DNA of 64,000 bases from Janthinobacterium rivuli (lineage in GTDB: Bacteria > Pseudomonadota > Gammaproteobacteria > Burkholderiales > Burkholderiaceae_D), in the NCBI RefSeq assembly GCF_009208735.1, contig NZ_WFLJ01000009.1, forward strand, positions 1 through 64,000, given 5' to 3'. The notes below the pieces were generated by a model, which was not told the DNA's origin, ran no database searches, and saw nothing but the letters and a program-made list of their open reading frames with translations. A program made the translations under genes and the position numbers. Positions 1-8,730 of this stretch are shown in pieces (the stretch's first letter is position 1; every line of letters begins with the position of its first letter).

Positions 1-199
1 TCGACTGTTAATTGTTAAAGAACTGTATTCGGTACTGCTTTCGCGCTATCGACAAAGCGTTGTGTTTGTCAGCTGCGAAGAAGGAAGAGTATGAAGCGTT
101 TGCAGCATTTCGTCAACCTTCTTTTTCTACTATCCAGCCCCTGAAGGCCGTCCCCTTTGTGCCGCAAACCAGTGCGTCTCATCGGGGAGGCGAATCATA

Positions 200-976
200 T
201 CAAAGACCATCGAAGTTTGGCAAGCGCTTTTCCAGGAAAGCGTGCATGCCTTCTTTTTGCGCAGGCGTCCCGAAGGCGGCCTGGAACAGGCGGCGCTCGT
301 AGGCGACACCATCGGTCAAGGTCGTTTCGAAGGCGCGGTTGACGCAATCTTTGATCATCATGGCCACCGAGGTCGGCATGGCGGCGATGGTCTTGGCGGC
401 GGCCAAGGTTTCTTCCAGTAATTTATCGGCAGGCACCACGCGCGACACCAGGCCGATGCGTTCCGCCTCGACAGCGTCGATGGTGCGCGCCGTCAGCAGC
501 AGATCCATGGCCTTGGCCTTGCCGATGGCGCGCGGCAGACGCTGCGTGCCGCCCGCGCCCGGCGTGACGCCGACCTTGATTTCCGGCTGGCCGAATTTGG
601 CGCTGTCGGCGGCGATCAGGAAATCGCACATCATGGCCAGTTCACAACCGCCACCAAGCGCGTAGCCAGCCACGGCGCCCACCACCGGTTTGCGCACGCG
701 CAAGATATGCTCCCAGTTGCGGCTGATATAACCCTGGGTAAAGGTATCGGGATACGTGTAATCGGCCATGGCGGCGATATCGGCGCCGGCGGCAAACGCT
801 TTTTCGCTGCCCGTGAGCACGATACAGCCGATATTGTCATCCGCGTCAAACTTCAGCAGGGCGTCGCCCAGCTCATTCATCATATTGTCGTTCAAGGCAT
901 TCAAGGCCTTCGGGCGATTCAGGCGGATGAGCGCCACTTTGTCCTGGATATCGATGATCAAGTCTTCGTATTGCAT
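200..976 (-). CDS. enoyl-CoA hydratase/isomerase family protein
   Basis: This 258-residue protein is a full-length crotonase-family enzyme, expected to hydrate 2-enoyl-CoA esters during fatty-acid or aromatic-acid beta-oxidation in the cytoplasm. The oxyanion-hole segment [11 protein letters not shown] lies near residues 60-70. Two glutamates, E112 ([11 protein letters not shown]) and E132 ([13 protein letters not shown]), sit exactly 20 residues apart, as do the catalytic pair Glu144/Glu164 of the rat enzyme. The [10 protein letters not shown] motif follows. A clear GAGGAG ribosome site precedes the ATG at 976. It is divergent from the MFS gene. The exact acyl substrate cannot be read from the sequence. 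Confidence 0.93.
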   Translation of the reverse strand: MQYEDLIIDIQDKVALIRLNRPKALNALNDNMMNELGDALLKFDADDNIGCIVLTGSEKAFAAGADIAAMADYTYPDTFTQGYISRNWEHILRVRKPVVGAVAGYALGGGCELAMMCDFLIAADSAKFGQPEIKVGVTPGAGGTQRLPRAIGKAKAMDLLLTARTIDAVEAERIGLVSRVVPADKLLEETLAAAKTIAAMPTSVAMMIKDCVNRAFETTLTDGVAYERRLFQAAFGTPAQKEGMHAFLEKRLPNFDGL

Positions 977-997
977 AGTGTCTCCTCTGGATGAACG

Positions 998-2356
998 GTG
1001 ACAACGATTGTAGCGGCTAACGGCAGCGGCGCGACACGCGCGCTGCTATTATTGTGCGTCCGATCATCTTTTATCGAGCTGCGTATTTTCTCCTCCTTCT
1101 TTCAATACTGCGCCCACTACCTGCGCGGCGACGGCAGCGCCGCCAGCGTCAATTTCCGCCGCCTATGGTTCAGCAATGGCCTCAATTGCTTCGGCGCCCA
1201 GATCACCTCGCTGGCCCTGCCCCTGTGCGCGGTACTCTTGCTGCATGCGACGCCGGAACAGATGGGCGTGCTGGTCGCCCTGCAGGCGCTGCCGTTCGCC
1301 CTCTTCGGCTTGCCCGTCGGCGTGCTGCTGGATCGGCGTAGCAAGCACCCGATCATGCTGTTCAGCGAAAGCATGTCCGGCCTGGCCCTGGCCAGCGTGG
1401 CCGTGGCTTACTGGTGCGGCGTGCTGTCGATGCCGTGGTTATATATAGTGGGGTTCATCATCGGCACGGGCTTCGTCGTCGGTGGCGGCGCCGAGCAGGT
1501 CTTCTTGACTTTCCTGGTGGGCCGCGATGGCTTGATCGATGCGCAGTCGAAATTCGCCGCCACCGAATCGGCTTCACGGCTGATCGGCCCCGGCCTGGCC
1601 GGCGTGCTGGTGCAGGTCTTGTCCGCGCCCGTCGCCATCCTGTGCACGGCTTGCGGTTATCTGATTTCCGTCTTCAATTTGCGCGCCATGAGCGTGCGCG
1701 ACCCGCGACCTGCGCCCTCCGACAAGCACGCCCTGCGCGACATCGCCGACGGCTTGCTGTTTGTCTGGCGCGAACCACTGCTGCGCGCGCTGGCCTGGGG
1801 CGCCGGAATCTGGCACTTCCTGTTTTACGCCAGCATGGCCTTGACGGTGCTGTTCGCCACGCGCGACCTGGGCATGAGCCCTGGCGTGCTGGGCATGACG
1901 CAGATGCTGGGCGGCGCCGGCGTCCTGCTCAGCGCCTTCATCGTCAAACCGCTGACGAAGCGCTATGGCGCCGGCCGCACCATCCTGATCGGCCTGGCAT
2001 CGACCTCGCTCTGCTTTGCCCTGACGCCAACGATTCCGGCAGCACTGTTCGGCAGCGCGGCCGCCAGCGCCGTGGCGTATGCCATATTGATGTTCTTTTT
2101 CGATTGCGGCGTGATGCTGTTCTTTATTCCCTACCTGGGCTTGCGCCAGAAGGTCACGCCCGACCCCATGCTGGGCCGCATGACATCGACCATGCGCTTC
2201 CTGACGGTGGCGACGGCGCCGCTGGGCGCGCTGGCCGCCGGCTGGATAGCGGAACACTTTGGTGTGCGCAATGGCCTGGCCTGCATCGCGGCAGGCAGCA
2301 TCCTGTTGACGATTGCCATGGTGTGGGGCACGCCGCTGCGTAGCGTGCGCACCTGA
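998..2356 (+). CDS. MFS transporter, EntS-like
   Basis: A 452-codon frame encodes a 12-helix-type major facilitator permease of the enterobactin-exporter (MFS_3) branch. The sequence shows repeated hydrophobic segments, the loop [11 protein letters not shown] after helix 2 (motif A-like) and a second half starting near residue 245 ([13 protein letters not shown]). Such proteins export small molecules, drugs or siderophores by proton antiport; the substrate here is unknown. The frame opens with GTG at 998, only 21 bases from the divergent hydratase start and without a ribosome site. Family similarity begins only near residue 50 ([10 protein letters not shown]), so the real start may be a later TTG or CTG codon. 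Confidence 0.85.
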   Translation: MTTIVAANGSGATRALLLLCVRSSFIELRIFSSFFQYCAHYLRGDGSAASVNFRRLWFSNGLNCFGAQITSLALPLCAVLLLHATPEQMGVLVALQALPFALFGLPVGVLLDRRSKHPIMLFSESMSGLALASVAVAYWCGVLSMPWLYIVGFIIGTGFVVGGGAEQVFLTFLVGRDGLIDAQSKFAATESASRLIGPGLAGVLVQVLSAPVAILCTACGYLISVFNLRAMSVRDPRPAPSDKHALRDIADGLLFVWREPLLRALAWGAGIWHFLFYASMALTVLFATRDLGMSPGVLGMTQMLGGAGVLLSAFIVKPLTKRYGAGRTILIGLASTSLCFALTPTIPAALFGSAAASAVAYAILMFFFDCGVMLFFIPYLGLRQKVTPDPMLGRMTSTMRFLTVATAPLGALAAGWIAEHFGVRNGLACIAAGSILLTIAMVWGTPLRSVRT

Positions 2357-2425
2357 AGCGATGAACGGGCATACACTGCTAAAAGATTGCCTTGGCGACA
2401 CTATTCATGCCAAAGCTTGCGAGGT

Positions 2426-2461
2426 TTGATTTACATCAAGGTTTTAGTTGATGTAAATCCA
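2426..2461 (+). promoter_or_regulatory. Tandem FNR/ANR-type boxes upstream of uspA
   Basis: Box 1 at 2426-2439 reads TTGATTTACATCAA, a perfect match to the FNR/ANR consensus TTGAT-N4-ATCAA. Box 2 at 2448-2461 reads TTGATGTAAATCCA, matching nine of the ten consensus positions. Their centres are 22 bp apart, about two helical turns. Together they create a perfect 12-bp inverted repeat (2428-2439 and 2448-2459). A transcript starting near 2474 would put box 1 at -41.5, the usual activating position, and leave a 20-base leader containing the ribosome site. Confidence 0.75.
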
Positions 2462-2493
2462 TAAGCTGTCTGACATCACTTGAGGAGCACGCC

Positions 2494-2931
2494 ATGTTTA
2501 ACACCATCTTATTTCCCACCGACGGTTCGCCGTTGTCCGATAAAGCCGCCGAGACCGCCCTCGCCTTCGCCCAATTGAACAAGGCCAAGCTGGTCGCCAT
2601 CAGCGTGGTGCAACCTTTCCCGTTCTCGCCGATGGCCGACGGCGGCATCGTGCTCGACGCCAGCCTGTATGAACAGCAGATGCAGGAAGCGTCGCAACGC
2701 GCCATCGACAAGATCGGCGCGGCGGCACGCGCCGCCGGCGTGCCCTTCGAAGGCGTGGTGGCCGTGTCACCGAGTCCGCACGACGAAATCGTCAATGCGG
2801 CGCAAACCCACCATTGCGACATCATCCTGATGGCCTCGCATGGCCGCAAGGGCTTGAACAAGCTGTTCGTGGGCAGCGAAACACAAAAAGTGCTGGCGCA
2901 TACCCACCTGCCCGTCATGGTGCTGCGCTAA
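2494..2931 (+). CDS. universal stress protein (UspA family)
   Basis: This 145-residue single-domain protein has the usual UspA length and fold signatures: MFNTILFPTDGSPLSDKA at the N-terminus, and the nucleotide-binding run ASHGRKGLNKLFVGSETQKVL at the end, in which the glycines and GS of the ATP-binding type Usp are present. Usp proteins bind ATP and help cells survive energy or oxygen limitation; the precise biochemical role is usually unknown. TGAGGAGCACGCC gives a strong ribosome site. The two FNR-like boxes directly upstream suggest induction at low oxygen, as is established for several UspA genes in Pseudomonas and Burkholderiales. Confidence 0.93.
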   Translation: MFNTILFPTDGSPLSDKAAETALAFAQLNKAKLVAISVVQPFPFSPMADGGIVLDASLYEQQMQEASQRAIDKIGAAARAAGVPFEGVVAVSPSPHDEIVNAAQTHHCDIILMASHGRKGLNKLFVGSETQKVLAHTHLPVMVLR

Positions 2932-2973
2932 CCTTGCGCTAGATCATCACCCCCTGGCGTCGCGCGCAACAAC

Positions 2974-4242
2974 TCAGCGCGCCGGCGCCTGTTTCGGCAA
3001 CAGCACCCACACGGCGCCGCTCTGCTTCATGCGGCCCGCATTCTCGGCCGCTTCCGCGCCAAAGCCAAAGAAATAATCGACACGGATCGGCCCGCGAATG
3101 GCGCCGCCCGTATCCTGCGCCATCACCAGGCGCTGCATGGGAATCTCGCTATTGGCTTGCGTGGTGGACAGGAACACGGGCGCGCCCAGCGGCAGGAAGC
3201 GCGAATCGATGGCCACCGAGCGCTGCGGCGTCAGCGGCACGCCCAGCGCCCCCTTCGGCCCCACTTTCGGATCGGGCAGGCGCTCTTCCTTGAAGAAGAC
3301 ATAGCTCGGATTGGCGTTGAACAATTCATCCTTGCGCGTGGGGTGGCCGGCGATCCAAGCCTTGATGCCTTGCGCCGACGCCTGGCTCAACGTCAGCTCG
3401 CCCTTGTCGACCAGGTAGCGGCCGATCGATTTGTAGGGATGGCCGTTCTGGTCCGCGTACGCCACGCGCACGGTTTCCTGCGTATCGGTCAGCTGCACGC
3501 GCCCGGAACCTTGCACTTGCAGGAAGAACGCCTCGACTTCGTCATCGACCCATAGCAATTCCTTGCCCGTGACGGAGGTGGCGCGCTCGATGTCGGCGCG
3601 GGTCGCGTACGGTATCACCTTCTTGCCGACCAGCTTGCCGCGCAAGCGCATGTTCTTCAATTCCGGATACACGCCGGCCAGGTCGACCGAGACCAGGTCG
3701 TCGGGCACCTTGTACAGCGGTGTCTGGTACGGGCCGCCGCGCTTGCGCGCACCGTGCAGCAACGGTTCGTAATAGCCGGTGACGAGGCCCGTGCTGGCAC
3801 CATCGGCGGTGACGACTTGATTCGGCACAAAGAAGGTCTCGAAGAACAGGCGGATGGCCTTGTCGCTGTCGGCATTCACCTGGCGCGCGATCGTGCACGA
3901 TTCCTTCCAGTCAGGACGCTTCACCAGCACGCCGCACGAAGCCATGAACGCTGGCCAGGCGGCGCGCATGTCGTCGCGGGCCCAGCCGGGCAAGGCGGCA
4001 AACTTGGCGGGCACGAAGGTGGGAGCGGCCACATCCGTGGCCTCCTTGGCGTCGGCCGGCTTGGCCGGCACTGGCTTGACGACGGTCGGAGCGATGGCCG
4101 GCGCCTTGCCGCCGGTGGCGGCAGGCGGCGCGGACGGCGTGGTGCAGGCGGACAAGGCAAGCGCGACGGCGCCAATTGAAACGGGTAGACTACCGCGTGT
4201 AAAGAGATGGCGGGTAAATACTAAGCTGCGGGTAAATAACAT
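2974..4242 (-). CDS. mltA: membrane-bound lytic murein transglycosylase A
   Basis: MltA cleaves the MurNAc-GlcNAc bond of peptidoglycan with formation of the 1,6-anhydro product, from the inner face of the outer membrane. The 422-residue product starting at ATG 4242 begins with a lipoprotein signal ending LALSAC. The MltA domain covers roughly residues 100-300 (VTGYYEPLL, LLWVDDEVEAFFLQVQGSG) and a 3D domain follows, with the expected catalytic Asp in AQDTGGAIRG. A Pro/Ala-rich linker follows the lipobox. The open frame extends further upstream, but only this start gives a signal peptide. The start is unusual: no ribosome site is visible, and it lies 10 bases from a divergent small gene. Confidence 0.92.
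   Translation of the reverse strand: MLFTRSLVFTRHLFTRGSLPVSIGAVALALSACTTPSAPPAATGGKAPAIAPTVVKPVPAKPADAKEATDVAAPTFVPAKFAALPGWARDDMRAAWPAFMASCGVLVKRPDWKESCTIARQVNADSDKAIRLFFETFFVPNQVVTADGASTGLVTGYYEPLLHGARKRGGPYQTPLYKVPDDLVSVDLAGVYPELKNMRLRGKLVGKKVIPYATRADIERATSVTGKELLWVDDEVEAFFLQVQGSGRVQLTDTQETVRVAYADQNGHPYKSIGRYLVDKGELTLSQASAQGIKAWIAGHPTRKDELFNANPSYVFFKEERLPDPKVGPKGALGVPLTPQRSVAIDSRFLPLGAPVFLSTTQANSEIPMQRLVMAQDTGGAIRGPIRVDYFFGFGAEAAENAGRMKQSGAVWVLLPKQAPAR
4195..4238. repeat. 11-bp direct repeats at the mltA start
   Basis: GCGGGTAAATA occurs at 4210-4220 and again, identical, at 4228-4238; a degenerate third copy GCGTGTAAAGA is at 4195-4205. On the minus strand they encode the repeating FTR residues of the MltA signal peptide. 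They also lie just upstream of the divergent 48-residue gene, so they could be protein-binding sites, or simply a repeated coding segment. Confidence 0.6.
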
Positions 4243-4252
4243 AGGGGTGCGT

Positions 4253-4399
4253 ATGTGGATCTTGATGATAGAGGCGCTGGTGGCGTTCTTCTTGCTGGCA
4301 TTCATAGTCTGGTGGACCATGTATTCGGGTAAAAAACCCGCACCGCCGGCACGCAAGCAGCTCAGTGAAGAGCAGGACGCCACCGAAAAACTGAAATAA
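4253..4399 (+). CDS. small single-pass membrane protein, 48 aa
   Basis: This short frame encodes 48 residues: a hydrophobic segment at about residues 2-24 (LMIEALVAFFLLAFIVWWTM), then a basic, proline-rich stretch KKPAPPARK and an acidic/polar tail ending EKLK. A good AGGGG ribosome site stands five bases before the ATG. One inner-membrane helix with a short cytoplasmic tail is predicted. I do not recognise the family. Its start and ribosome site fall within 11 bases of the divergent mltA start, so transcription of the two genes must interfere or be coordinated. The function is unknown; its reality rests on the ribosome site plus the plausible membrane topology. Confidence 0.6.
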   Translation: MWILMIEALVAFFLLAFIVWWTMYSGKKPAPPARKQLSEEQDATEKLK

Positions 4400-4425
4400 G
4401 GGGGCAAGCCCCCCCCGGCGTTTCC

Positions 4426-4806
4426 TTAATGCAGGGTACGCGGCACCGACAGCACGAACTCGGGAATCGGCGCTTCGAACTGATGGCCGTCTTCGGCCAC
4501 GCAAAAGTATTCGCCGTGCATCGAGCCTTGCGGCGTGCCCAGCATCGTGCCGCTCGTGTATTCGAACTGTTCGCCCGGCTGCAGCAGCGGCTGGTGGCCC
4601 ACGGCGCCCAGGCCGCGCACCTCTTCCACCTTGTTGTTCGCATCCGTGATGACCCAGTGGCGCGAAATCAGTTGCGCGCCAACGGTCCCCGTGTTGACGA
4701 CGCGGATCGTGTAGCTGAACACGTGCCGCCCCTGGTCCGGTGCCGATTGATCGGGCAGATATTGCGTCTTGACCGTTACCGTAAATTCATAAGTCGCCAT
4801 CGTCAT
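4426..4806 (-). CDS. apaG: ApaG domain protein (Co2+/Mg2+ efflux associated)
   Basis: The 126-residue product matches ApaG along its whole length. Recognisable segments are YEFTVTVKTQYLPDQSAP, YTIRVVNTGTVGAQLISRHW, the glycine-rich loop VRGLGAVGHQPLLQPGE, and SGTMLGTPQGSMHGEYFC. ApaG is a fibronectin-III-like, pyrophosphate-binding fold that in enterobacteria affects cobalt resistance and magnesium efflux; its molecular role remains poorly defined. The ATG at 4800 (MATYEF) is an alternative start. The gene stands alone, transcribed away from the rpe operon. Confidence 0.93.
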   Translation of the reverse strand: MTMATYEFTVTVKTQYLPDQSAPDQGRHVFSYTIRVVNTGTVGAQLISRHWVITDANNKVEEVRGLGAVGHQPLLQPGEQFEYTSGTMLGTPQGSMHGEYFCVAEDGHQFEAPIPEFVLSVPRTLH

Positions 4807-4955
4807 TCCTATTCAGACATTGCCAGTCGTATATTGCGTCGCGTGTACCTGATTGGCCACCGCGCGCCATGTATTCTGTGTTTCATTAAGGCATGGTAGC
4901 GGCGTCAGGCGTAAAATAGCGCAAATCGCATTTTCTATCCTTTGGCTACTTCACC

Positions 4956-5630
4956 ATGACAACATTCCGTATCGCTCCCAGCATCCTGTCCGCCGACTTT
5001 GCCCGCCTGGGCGAGGAAGTGCGCAACGTCGTCACCGCAGGCGCCGACATCATCCACTTCGACGTGATGGATAACCATTACGTACCAAACCTGACCATCG
5101 GTCCGCTGGTGTGCGAAGCGATCCGCCCACACGTGCAAGTGCCCATCGATGTGCATCTGATGGTCAAGCCTGTCGATCGCATTATCCCGGATTTCGCCAA
5201 GGCTGGCGCGAACATCATCACCTTTCACCCGGAAGCGTCGGATCACGTCGACCGTTCCCTGCAGCTGATCCGCGACAATGGCTGTAAATCGGGCCTGGTG
5301 TTCAACCCGGGCACGCCGCTGCACTACCTGGAACACGTGATGGACAAGATCGACATCATCCTGATCATGTCCGTCAACCCGGGCTTCGGCGGCCAGTCCT
5401 TCATTCCGCAGGCGCTGAAGAAAATCGCCGAAGCGCGCCGCATGATCGACGAGTCGGGCCGTGACATCATGCTGGAAGTCGATGGCGGCATCAAGATCGA
5501 CAACATCGCCGCCGCCGCCGCCGCCGGCGCCGACACCTTTGTCGCCGGCTCGGCCATCTTCGGCAAGCCGGATTACAAGGCCGTCATCGACGCCATGCGC
5601 GCCGAGCTGGCATCCGTCAAGGGCGCCTGA
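4956..5630 (+). CDS. rpe: ribulose-phosphate 3-epimerase
   Basis: Rpe interconverts D-ribulose 5-phosphate and D-xylulose 5-phosphate in the pentose phosphate pathway. The 224-residue TIM barrel shows the metal and catalytic segments [12 protein letters not shown] at residues 8-19, [16 protein letters not shown] near 35-50, VHLMVKP, the phosphate loop [12 protein letters not shown] and the second catalytic Asp in LEVDGGI. Length and motif order are normal. Its TGA overlaps the ATG of gph, so the two are translationally coupled. This pairing directly ahead of trpE is common in Burkholderiales and Pseudomonas. Confidence 0.97.
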   Translation: MTTFRIAPSILSADFARLGEEVRNVVTAGADIIHFDVMDNHYVPNLTIGPLVCEAIRPHVQVPIDVHLMVKPVDRIIPDFAKAGANIITFHPEASDHVDRSLQLIRDNGCKSGLVFNPGTPLHYLEHVMDKIDIILIMSVNPGFGGQSFIPQALKKIAEARRMIDESGRDIMLEVDGGIKIDNIAAAAAAGADTFVAGSAIFGKPDYKAVIDAMRAELASVKGA

Positions 5631-6334
5631 TGCAAGCGGGCACGGTGAAAGACCACGTATTGGCCGGCGTGCGCGCCGCCATCATCGACCTCGATGGCAC
5701 GATGCTCGACACCGTGCCCGATTTTCATGTCGCCATCAATGGCATGCGCGCCGAACTGGACCTGGCGCCCATCAGCGCCGACGCCATCAAGCTGATGGTG
5801 GGCAAGGGCTCGGAAAACCTGATCCGCACCGTGCTGGCGCTCGACTTCGACGCGGCCGGTGTGGAGCAGCATTTCGAGCAGGCGATGGACGGTTACCAGC
5901 GCCACTACCTGGCCATCAACGGCCAGTTCAGCACCCTGTATCCGGACGTGGAAGCGGGGCTGGCGGCGATGCAGGCGGCGGGCTTGCGCCTGGCCTGCGT
6001 CACCAACAAGCCGATCGCCTTCGCCCTGCCCCTGCTGAAGCTGAAAAACCTGGACCAGTATTTCGAGATCGTCTATGGCGGCGACTCGCTGCCGCAGAAA
6101 AAACCGCACCCCATGCCGCTGCTGCAAGTGTGCGCGGACTTCGACCTGCCGCCCGCCAAAGTGGTGGCCATCGGCGACTCCTCGAATGACGCGCAAGCGG
6201 CCAGGGCTGCGGCTTGCCCCGTACTGACGGTACCGTATGGCTACAATCACGGACACTCTATACACGATACCGATTCCGATGGTATAGTAAAGACACTGCT
6301 CGAAGCAGCCCGTTTTATTGGCATGCAAAACTAA
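5630..6334 (+). CDS. gph: phosphoglycolate phosphatase (HAD family)
   Basis: This 234-residue HAD hydrolase is placed and built as Gph, which removes phosphate from 2-phosphoglycolate. Motif I is IDLDGTMLDT (nucleophile Asp near residue 22), motif II is the VTNKP segment, motif III the KKPHP lysine, and motif IV GDSSND. A small helical cap lies between motifs I and II. The ATG overlaps the rpe stop codon (TGATG). The trp leader and trpE follow on the same strand, so some trp transcription may originate from this upstream operon. Confidence 0.93.
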   Translation: MQAGTVKDHVLAGVRAAIIDLDGTMLDTVPDFHVAINGMRAELDLAPISADAIKLMVGKGSENLIRTVLALDFDAAGVEQHFEQAMDGYQRHYLAINGQFSTLYPDVEAGLAAMQAAGLRLACVTNKPIAFALPLLKLKNLDQYFEIVYGGDSLPQKKPHPMPLLQVCADFDLPPAKVVAIGDSSNDAQAARAAACPVLTVPYGYNHGHSIHDTDSDGIVKTLLEAARFIGMQN

Positions 6335-6365
6335 CCGGCATACTGACCAAACCCAACACCATATC

Positions 6366-6458
6366 GTGAACACGTTTCTCATCAAAAAACACAATGTCAC
6401 CCAAACCGGCTCGATTGAGGCCTGGCTTTGGCGACGCTGGCAATCCTGGCAGGCTTAA
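6366..6458 (+). CDS. trpL: trp operon leader peptide, 30 aa
   Basis: A short frame opens with GTG at 6366 and ends with TAA at 6456. Near its end it carries four tryptophans within nine residues (WLWRRWQSW), then QA and stop. Stacked Trp codons in a short frame followed by a terminator hairpin are the hallmark of ribosome-mediated attenuation of trp operons. No clear ribosome site precedes the GTG, which is the main weakness; a promoter-like pair TTGGCA (6318) and CATACT (6339) is also weak. The frame lies between gph and trpE, where no other gene fits. Confidence 0.75.
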   Translation: MNTFLIKKHNVTQTGSIEAWLWRRWQSWQA

Positions 6459-6479
6459 GGGCCGAGCCGTTACGATTGC

Positions 6480-6541
6480 TGCCGGTTGCACACACCTCGT
6501 TTGCGCATATTGCGCATGTTGCGTGTCCCGGCAAGTTTTTT
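6480..6541 (+). terminator. trp attenuator hairpin
   Basis: TGCCGG (6480-6485) can pair with CCGGCA (6528-6533), and ACAC with GTGT inside it. An inner hairpin is formed by TGCGCA, TAT, TGCGCA (6502-6516). Six T residues follow (6536-6541). A competing helix pairs CTGGCAG (6446-6452), which includes the last Trp codon, with CTGCCGG (6479-6485), and would sequester the 5' arm of the terminator. A ribosome stalled on the first Trp codons would leave 6446-6452 free and so favour read-through into trpE. Confidence 0.7.
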
Positions 6542-6603
6542 GATAACCCACCGCAGGGTTTGTGCACTATGCACACGCATACCCTGACGGCATGGAGAGA
6601 AAC

Positions 6604-8100
6604 ATGACCGAACTCGAATTCAAATCGCTGGGCCAGCAAGGCTACAACCGCATCCCCCTGATCGCGGAAGCGTTCGCCGACCTGGAAACCCCGCTCACCC
6701 TGTACCTGAAACTGGCACAGGCCCAACAAGGCGGCAAGAACACCTTTCTGCTCGAATCCGTCGTCGGCGGCGAACGCTTCGGCCGCTATTCCTTCATCGG
6801 CTTGCCCGCCACGACCGTATTACGCAGCTATGGCAAACGCACCGAAATCGTCAAGAACGGCAGCGTGATCGAAGAACACGAAGGCAATCCGCTCGACTTC
6901 ATCGAACAATTCCAGTCGCGCTTCAAGGTGGCCCTGCGCCCTGGCATGCCGCGCTTCTGCGGCGGCCTGGCCGGCTACTTCGGCTACGACACCGTGCGCC
7001 ACATCGAGAAAAAACTCGCCGGCGGCGCGCCGAAGGATGACTTGAAGCTGCCCGACATCCAGCTGATGGTGACCGAGGAACTGGCCGTCATCGACAACCT
7101 GTCCGGCAAGCTCTACCTGATCGTGTATGCCGACACCACGCAGCCCGAATCGTTTTCGAAAGCACAGCAGCGCCTGAAGGACTTGCGCATGATGCTGCGC
7201 CGCGGCATCGATGCGCCCGTGACCAGCGCTTCCGTGCGCACGGAAACCATCCGCGACTTTTCCAAGGAAGATTACCTGAAGGCCGTCGCCAAGGCGCATG
7301 AATACGTGATGGCGGGCGACCTGATGCAGGTGCAGATTGGCCAGCGCATCCGCAAACCTTACGTCGACTCGCCGCTGACCTTGTACCGCGCCTTGCGTTC
7401 GCTCAACCCGTCGCCGTATATGTACTTCTATAATTTCGGCGACATGCAGATCATCGGCGCCTCACCCGAGATTTTGGTGCGCAACGAAACGACGGCGGAC
7501 GGCGGCAAGAAAGTCACCCTGCGCCCGATCGCCGGTACCCGTCCGCGCGGCGCCACGCCGGAACGCGACGCCGAATTGTCGGCCGAGCTGCTGGCCGACC
7601 CGAAAGAGATCGCCGAGCACGTGATGCTGATCGACCTGGCGCGCAACGACATCGGCCGCATCGCCGAGACGGGCAGCGTGCAAGTCACCGACCGCATGGT
7701 CATCGAAAAATACTCGCACGTGCAGCACATCGTCTCGAACGTGGAAGGCAAGCTGAAAGACGGCCTGTCGAACCTGGACGTGCTGCGCGCGACCTTCCCC
7801 GCCGGCACCCTGACGGGCGCGCCGAAAGTGCGTGCCATGGAAGTGATCGACGAACTGGAAATCACCAAGCGCGGCATCTACGGCGGCGCCTGCGGCTACC
7901 TGTCGTTTGGCGGCGAAATGGATGTGGCGATCGCCATCCGCACGGGCGTGGTCAAGGACGGCATGCTGTACGTGCAGGCCGCGGCCGGCATCGTGGCCGA
8001 CTCCATTCCCGAAATGGAATGGCAGGAAACGGAAAACAAGGCGCGTGCCGTACTGCGCGCCGCCGAACAAGTGCAAGATGGCCTGGATGGAGGGTTTTAA
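6604..8100 (+). CDS. trpE: anthranilate synthase component I
   Basis: TrpE converts chorismate and ammonia (from TrpG) to anthranilate, the first committed step of tryptophan synthesis. The 498-residue protein has the feedback-binding LLES segment ([17 protein letters not shown]) near residue 45. The C-terminal chorismate-binding domain shows [34 protein letters not shown] and [13 protein letters not shown] chose ATG 6604 because GGAGAGAAAC precedes it; the in-frame ATG 42 bases upstream has no ribosome site. The stop at 8100 is one base before trpG. It is expected to be controlled by the leader and attenuator just upstream. Confidence 0.97.
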   Translation: MTELEFKSLGQQGYNRIPLIAEAFADLETPLTLYLKLAQAQQGGKNTFLLESVVGGERFGRYSFIGLPATTVLRSYGKRTEIVKNGSVIEEHEGNPLDFIEQFQSRFKVALRPGMPRFCGGLAGYFGYDTVRHIEKKLAGGAPKDDLKLPDIQLMVTEELAVIDNLSGKLYLIVYADTTQPESFSKAQQRLKDLRMMLRRGIDAPVTSASVRTETIRDFSKEDYLKAVAKAHEYVMAGDLMQVQIGQRIRKPYVDSPLTLYRALRSLNPSPYMYFYNFGDMQIIGASPEILVRNETTADGGKKVTLRPIAGTRPRGATPERDAELSAELLADPKEIAEHVMLIDLARNDIGRIAETGSVQVTDRMVIEKYSHVQHIVSNVEGKLKDGLSNLDVLRATFPAGTLTGAPKVRAMEVIDELEITKRGIYGGACGYLSFGGEMDVAIAIRTGVVKDGMLYVQAAAGIVADSIPEMEWQETENKARAVLRAAEQVQDGLDGGF

Positions 8101-8101
8101 G

Positions 8102-8665
8102 ATGCTGCTGATGATCGACAACTACGACTCCTTCACCTACAACATCGTGCAGTATTTCGGCGAATTGGGCGAAGACGTGCGGGTCTACCGCAATGATGAA
8201 ATCACGATCGCACAGATCGAGGCGCTGAACCCGGACCGCATCTGCATCTCGCCCGGACCGAAAGCGCCGGCACAGGCGGGCATTTCCGTGGAAGTGCTCA
8301 GGCACTTCGCCGGCAAGAAGCCGATACTGGGCGTGTGCCTGGGCCACCAGGCCATCGGCGAAGCGTTTGGCGGCAAGGTCATTCGCGCCAAGCAGGTCAT
8401 GCATGGCAAGACTTCCTTCATCGCGCATACGGGCGTGGGCGTATTCAAGGACATCCCCAGCCCCTTCACAGTGATCCGCTACCACTCCTTGGCGATCGAA
8501 CGCGCCTCGCTGCCTTCCTGCCTGGAAGTGACGGCGTGGACGGACGACGGCGAAATCATGGGCGTGCGCCACCGGGAATACGATATCGAGGGCGTGCAGT
8601 TCCACCCCGAATCGATCCTCTCGGAGCACGGCCACGCCCTGCTGAAGAATTTCCTCGAGCGCTGA
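8102..8665 (+). CDS. trpG: anthranilate synthase component II (glutamine amidotransferase)
   Basis: TrpG hydrolyses glutamine and channels ammonia to TrpE. The 187-residue class I amidotransferase has the oxyanion loop [11 protein letters not shown], the nucleophile Cys in [11 protein letters not shown], and the catalytic His-Glu pair in [13 protein letters not shown]. Translation begins [14 protein letters not shown] at 8102, one base after the trpE stop; ATG 8111 is a close alternative. In some betaproteobacteria the same subunit also serves PabB, and no second copy is visible in this window. All catalytic residues are intact, unlike the frameshifted amidotransferase at 23.4-24.1 kb. Confidence 0.96.
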   Translation: MLLMIDNYDSFTYNIVQYFGELGEDVRVYRNDEITIAQIEALNPDRICISPGPKAPAQAGISVEVLRHFAGKKPILGVCLGHQAIGEAFGGKVIRAKQVMHGKTSFIAHTGVGVFKDIPSPFTVIRYHSLAIERASLPSCLEVTAWTDDGEIMGVRHREYDIEGVQFHPESILSEHGHALLKNFLER

Positions 8666-8730
8666 TTCCCTGCGCACGCCCCGGCGTGCCATCAGTGTCC
8701 TCCTGCGCCATCATTGAAGAAGGAAGCATC

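Noticed and set aside
1-199. Possible rRNA or tRNA leader at the left edge (TTAATTGTTAAAGAAC)
   Set aside because: It recalls sequences near ribosomal genes, but no rRNA or tRNA is present and the window is cut here; not enough to call. The 96-residue frame from 12 overlaps the hydratase gene and is a shadow.
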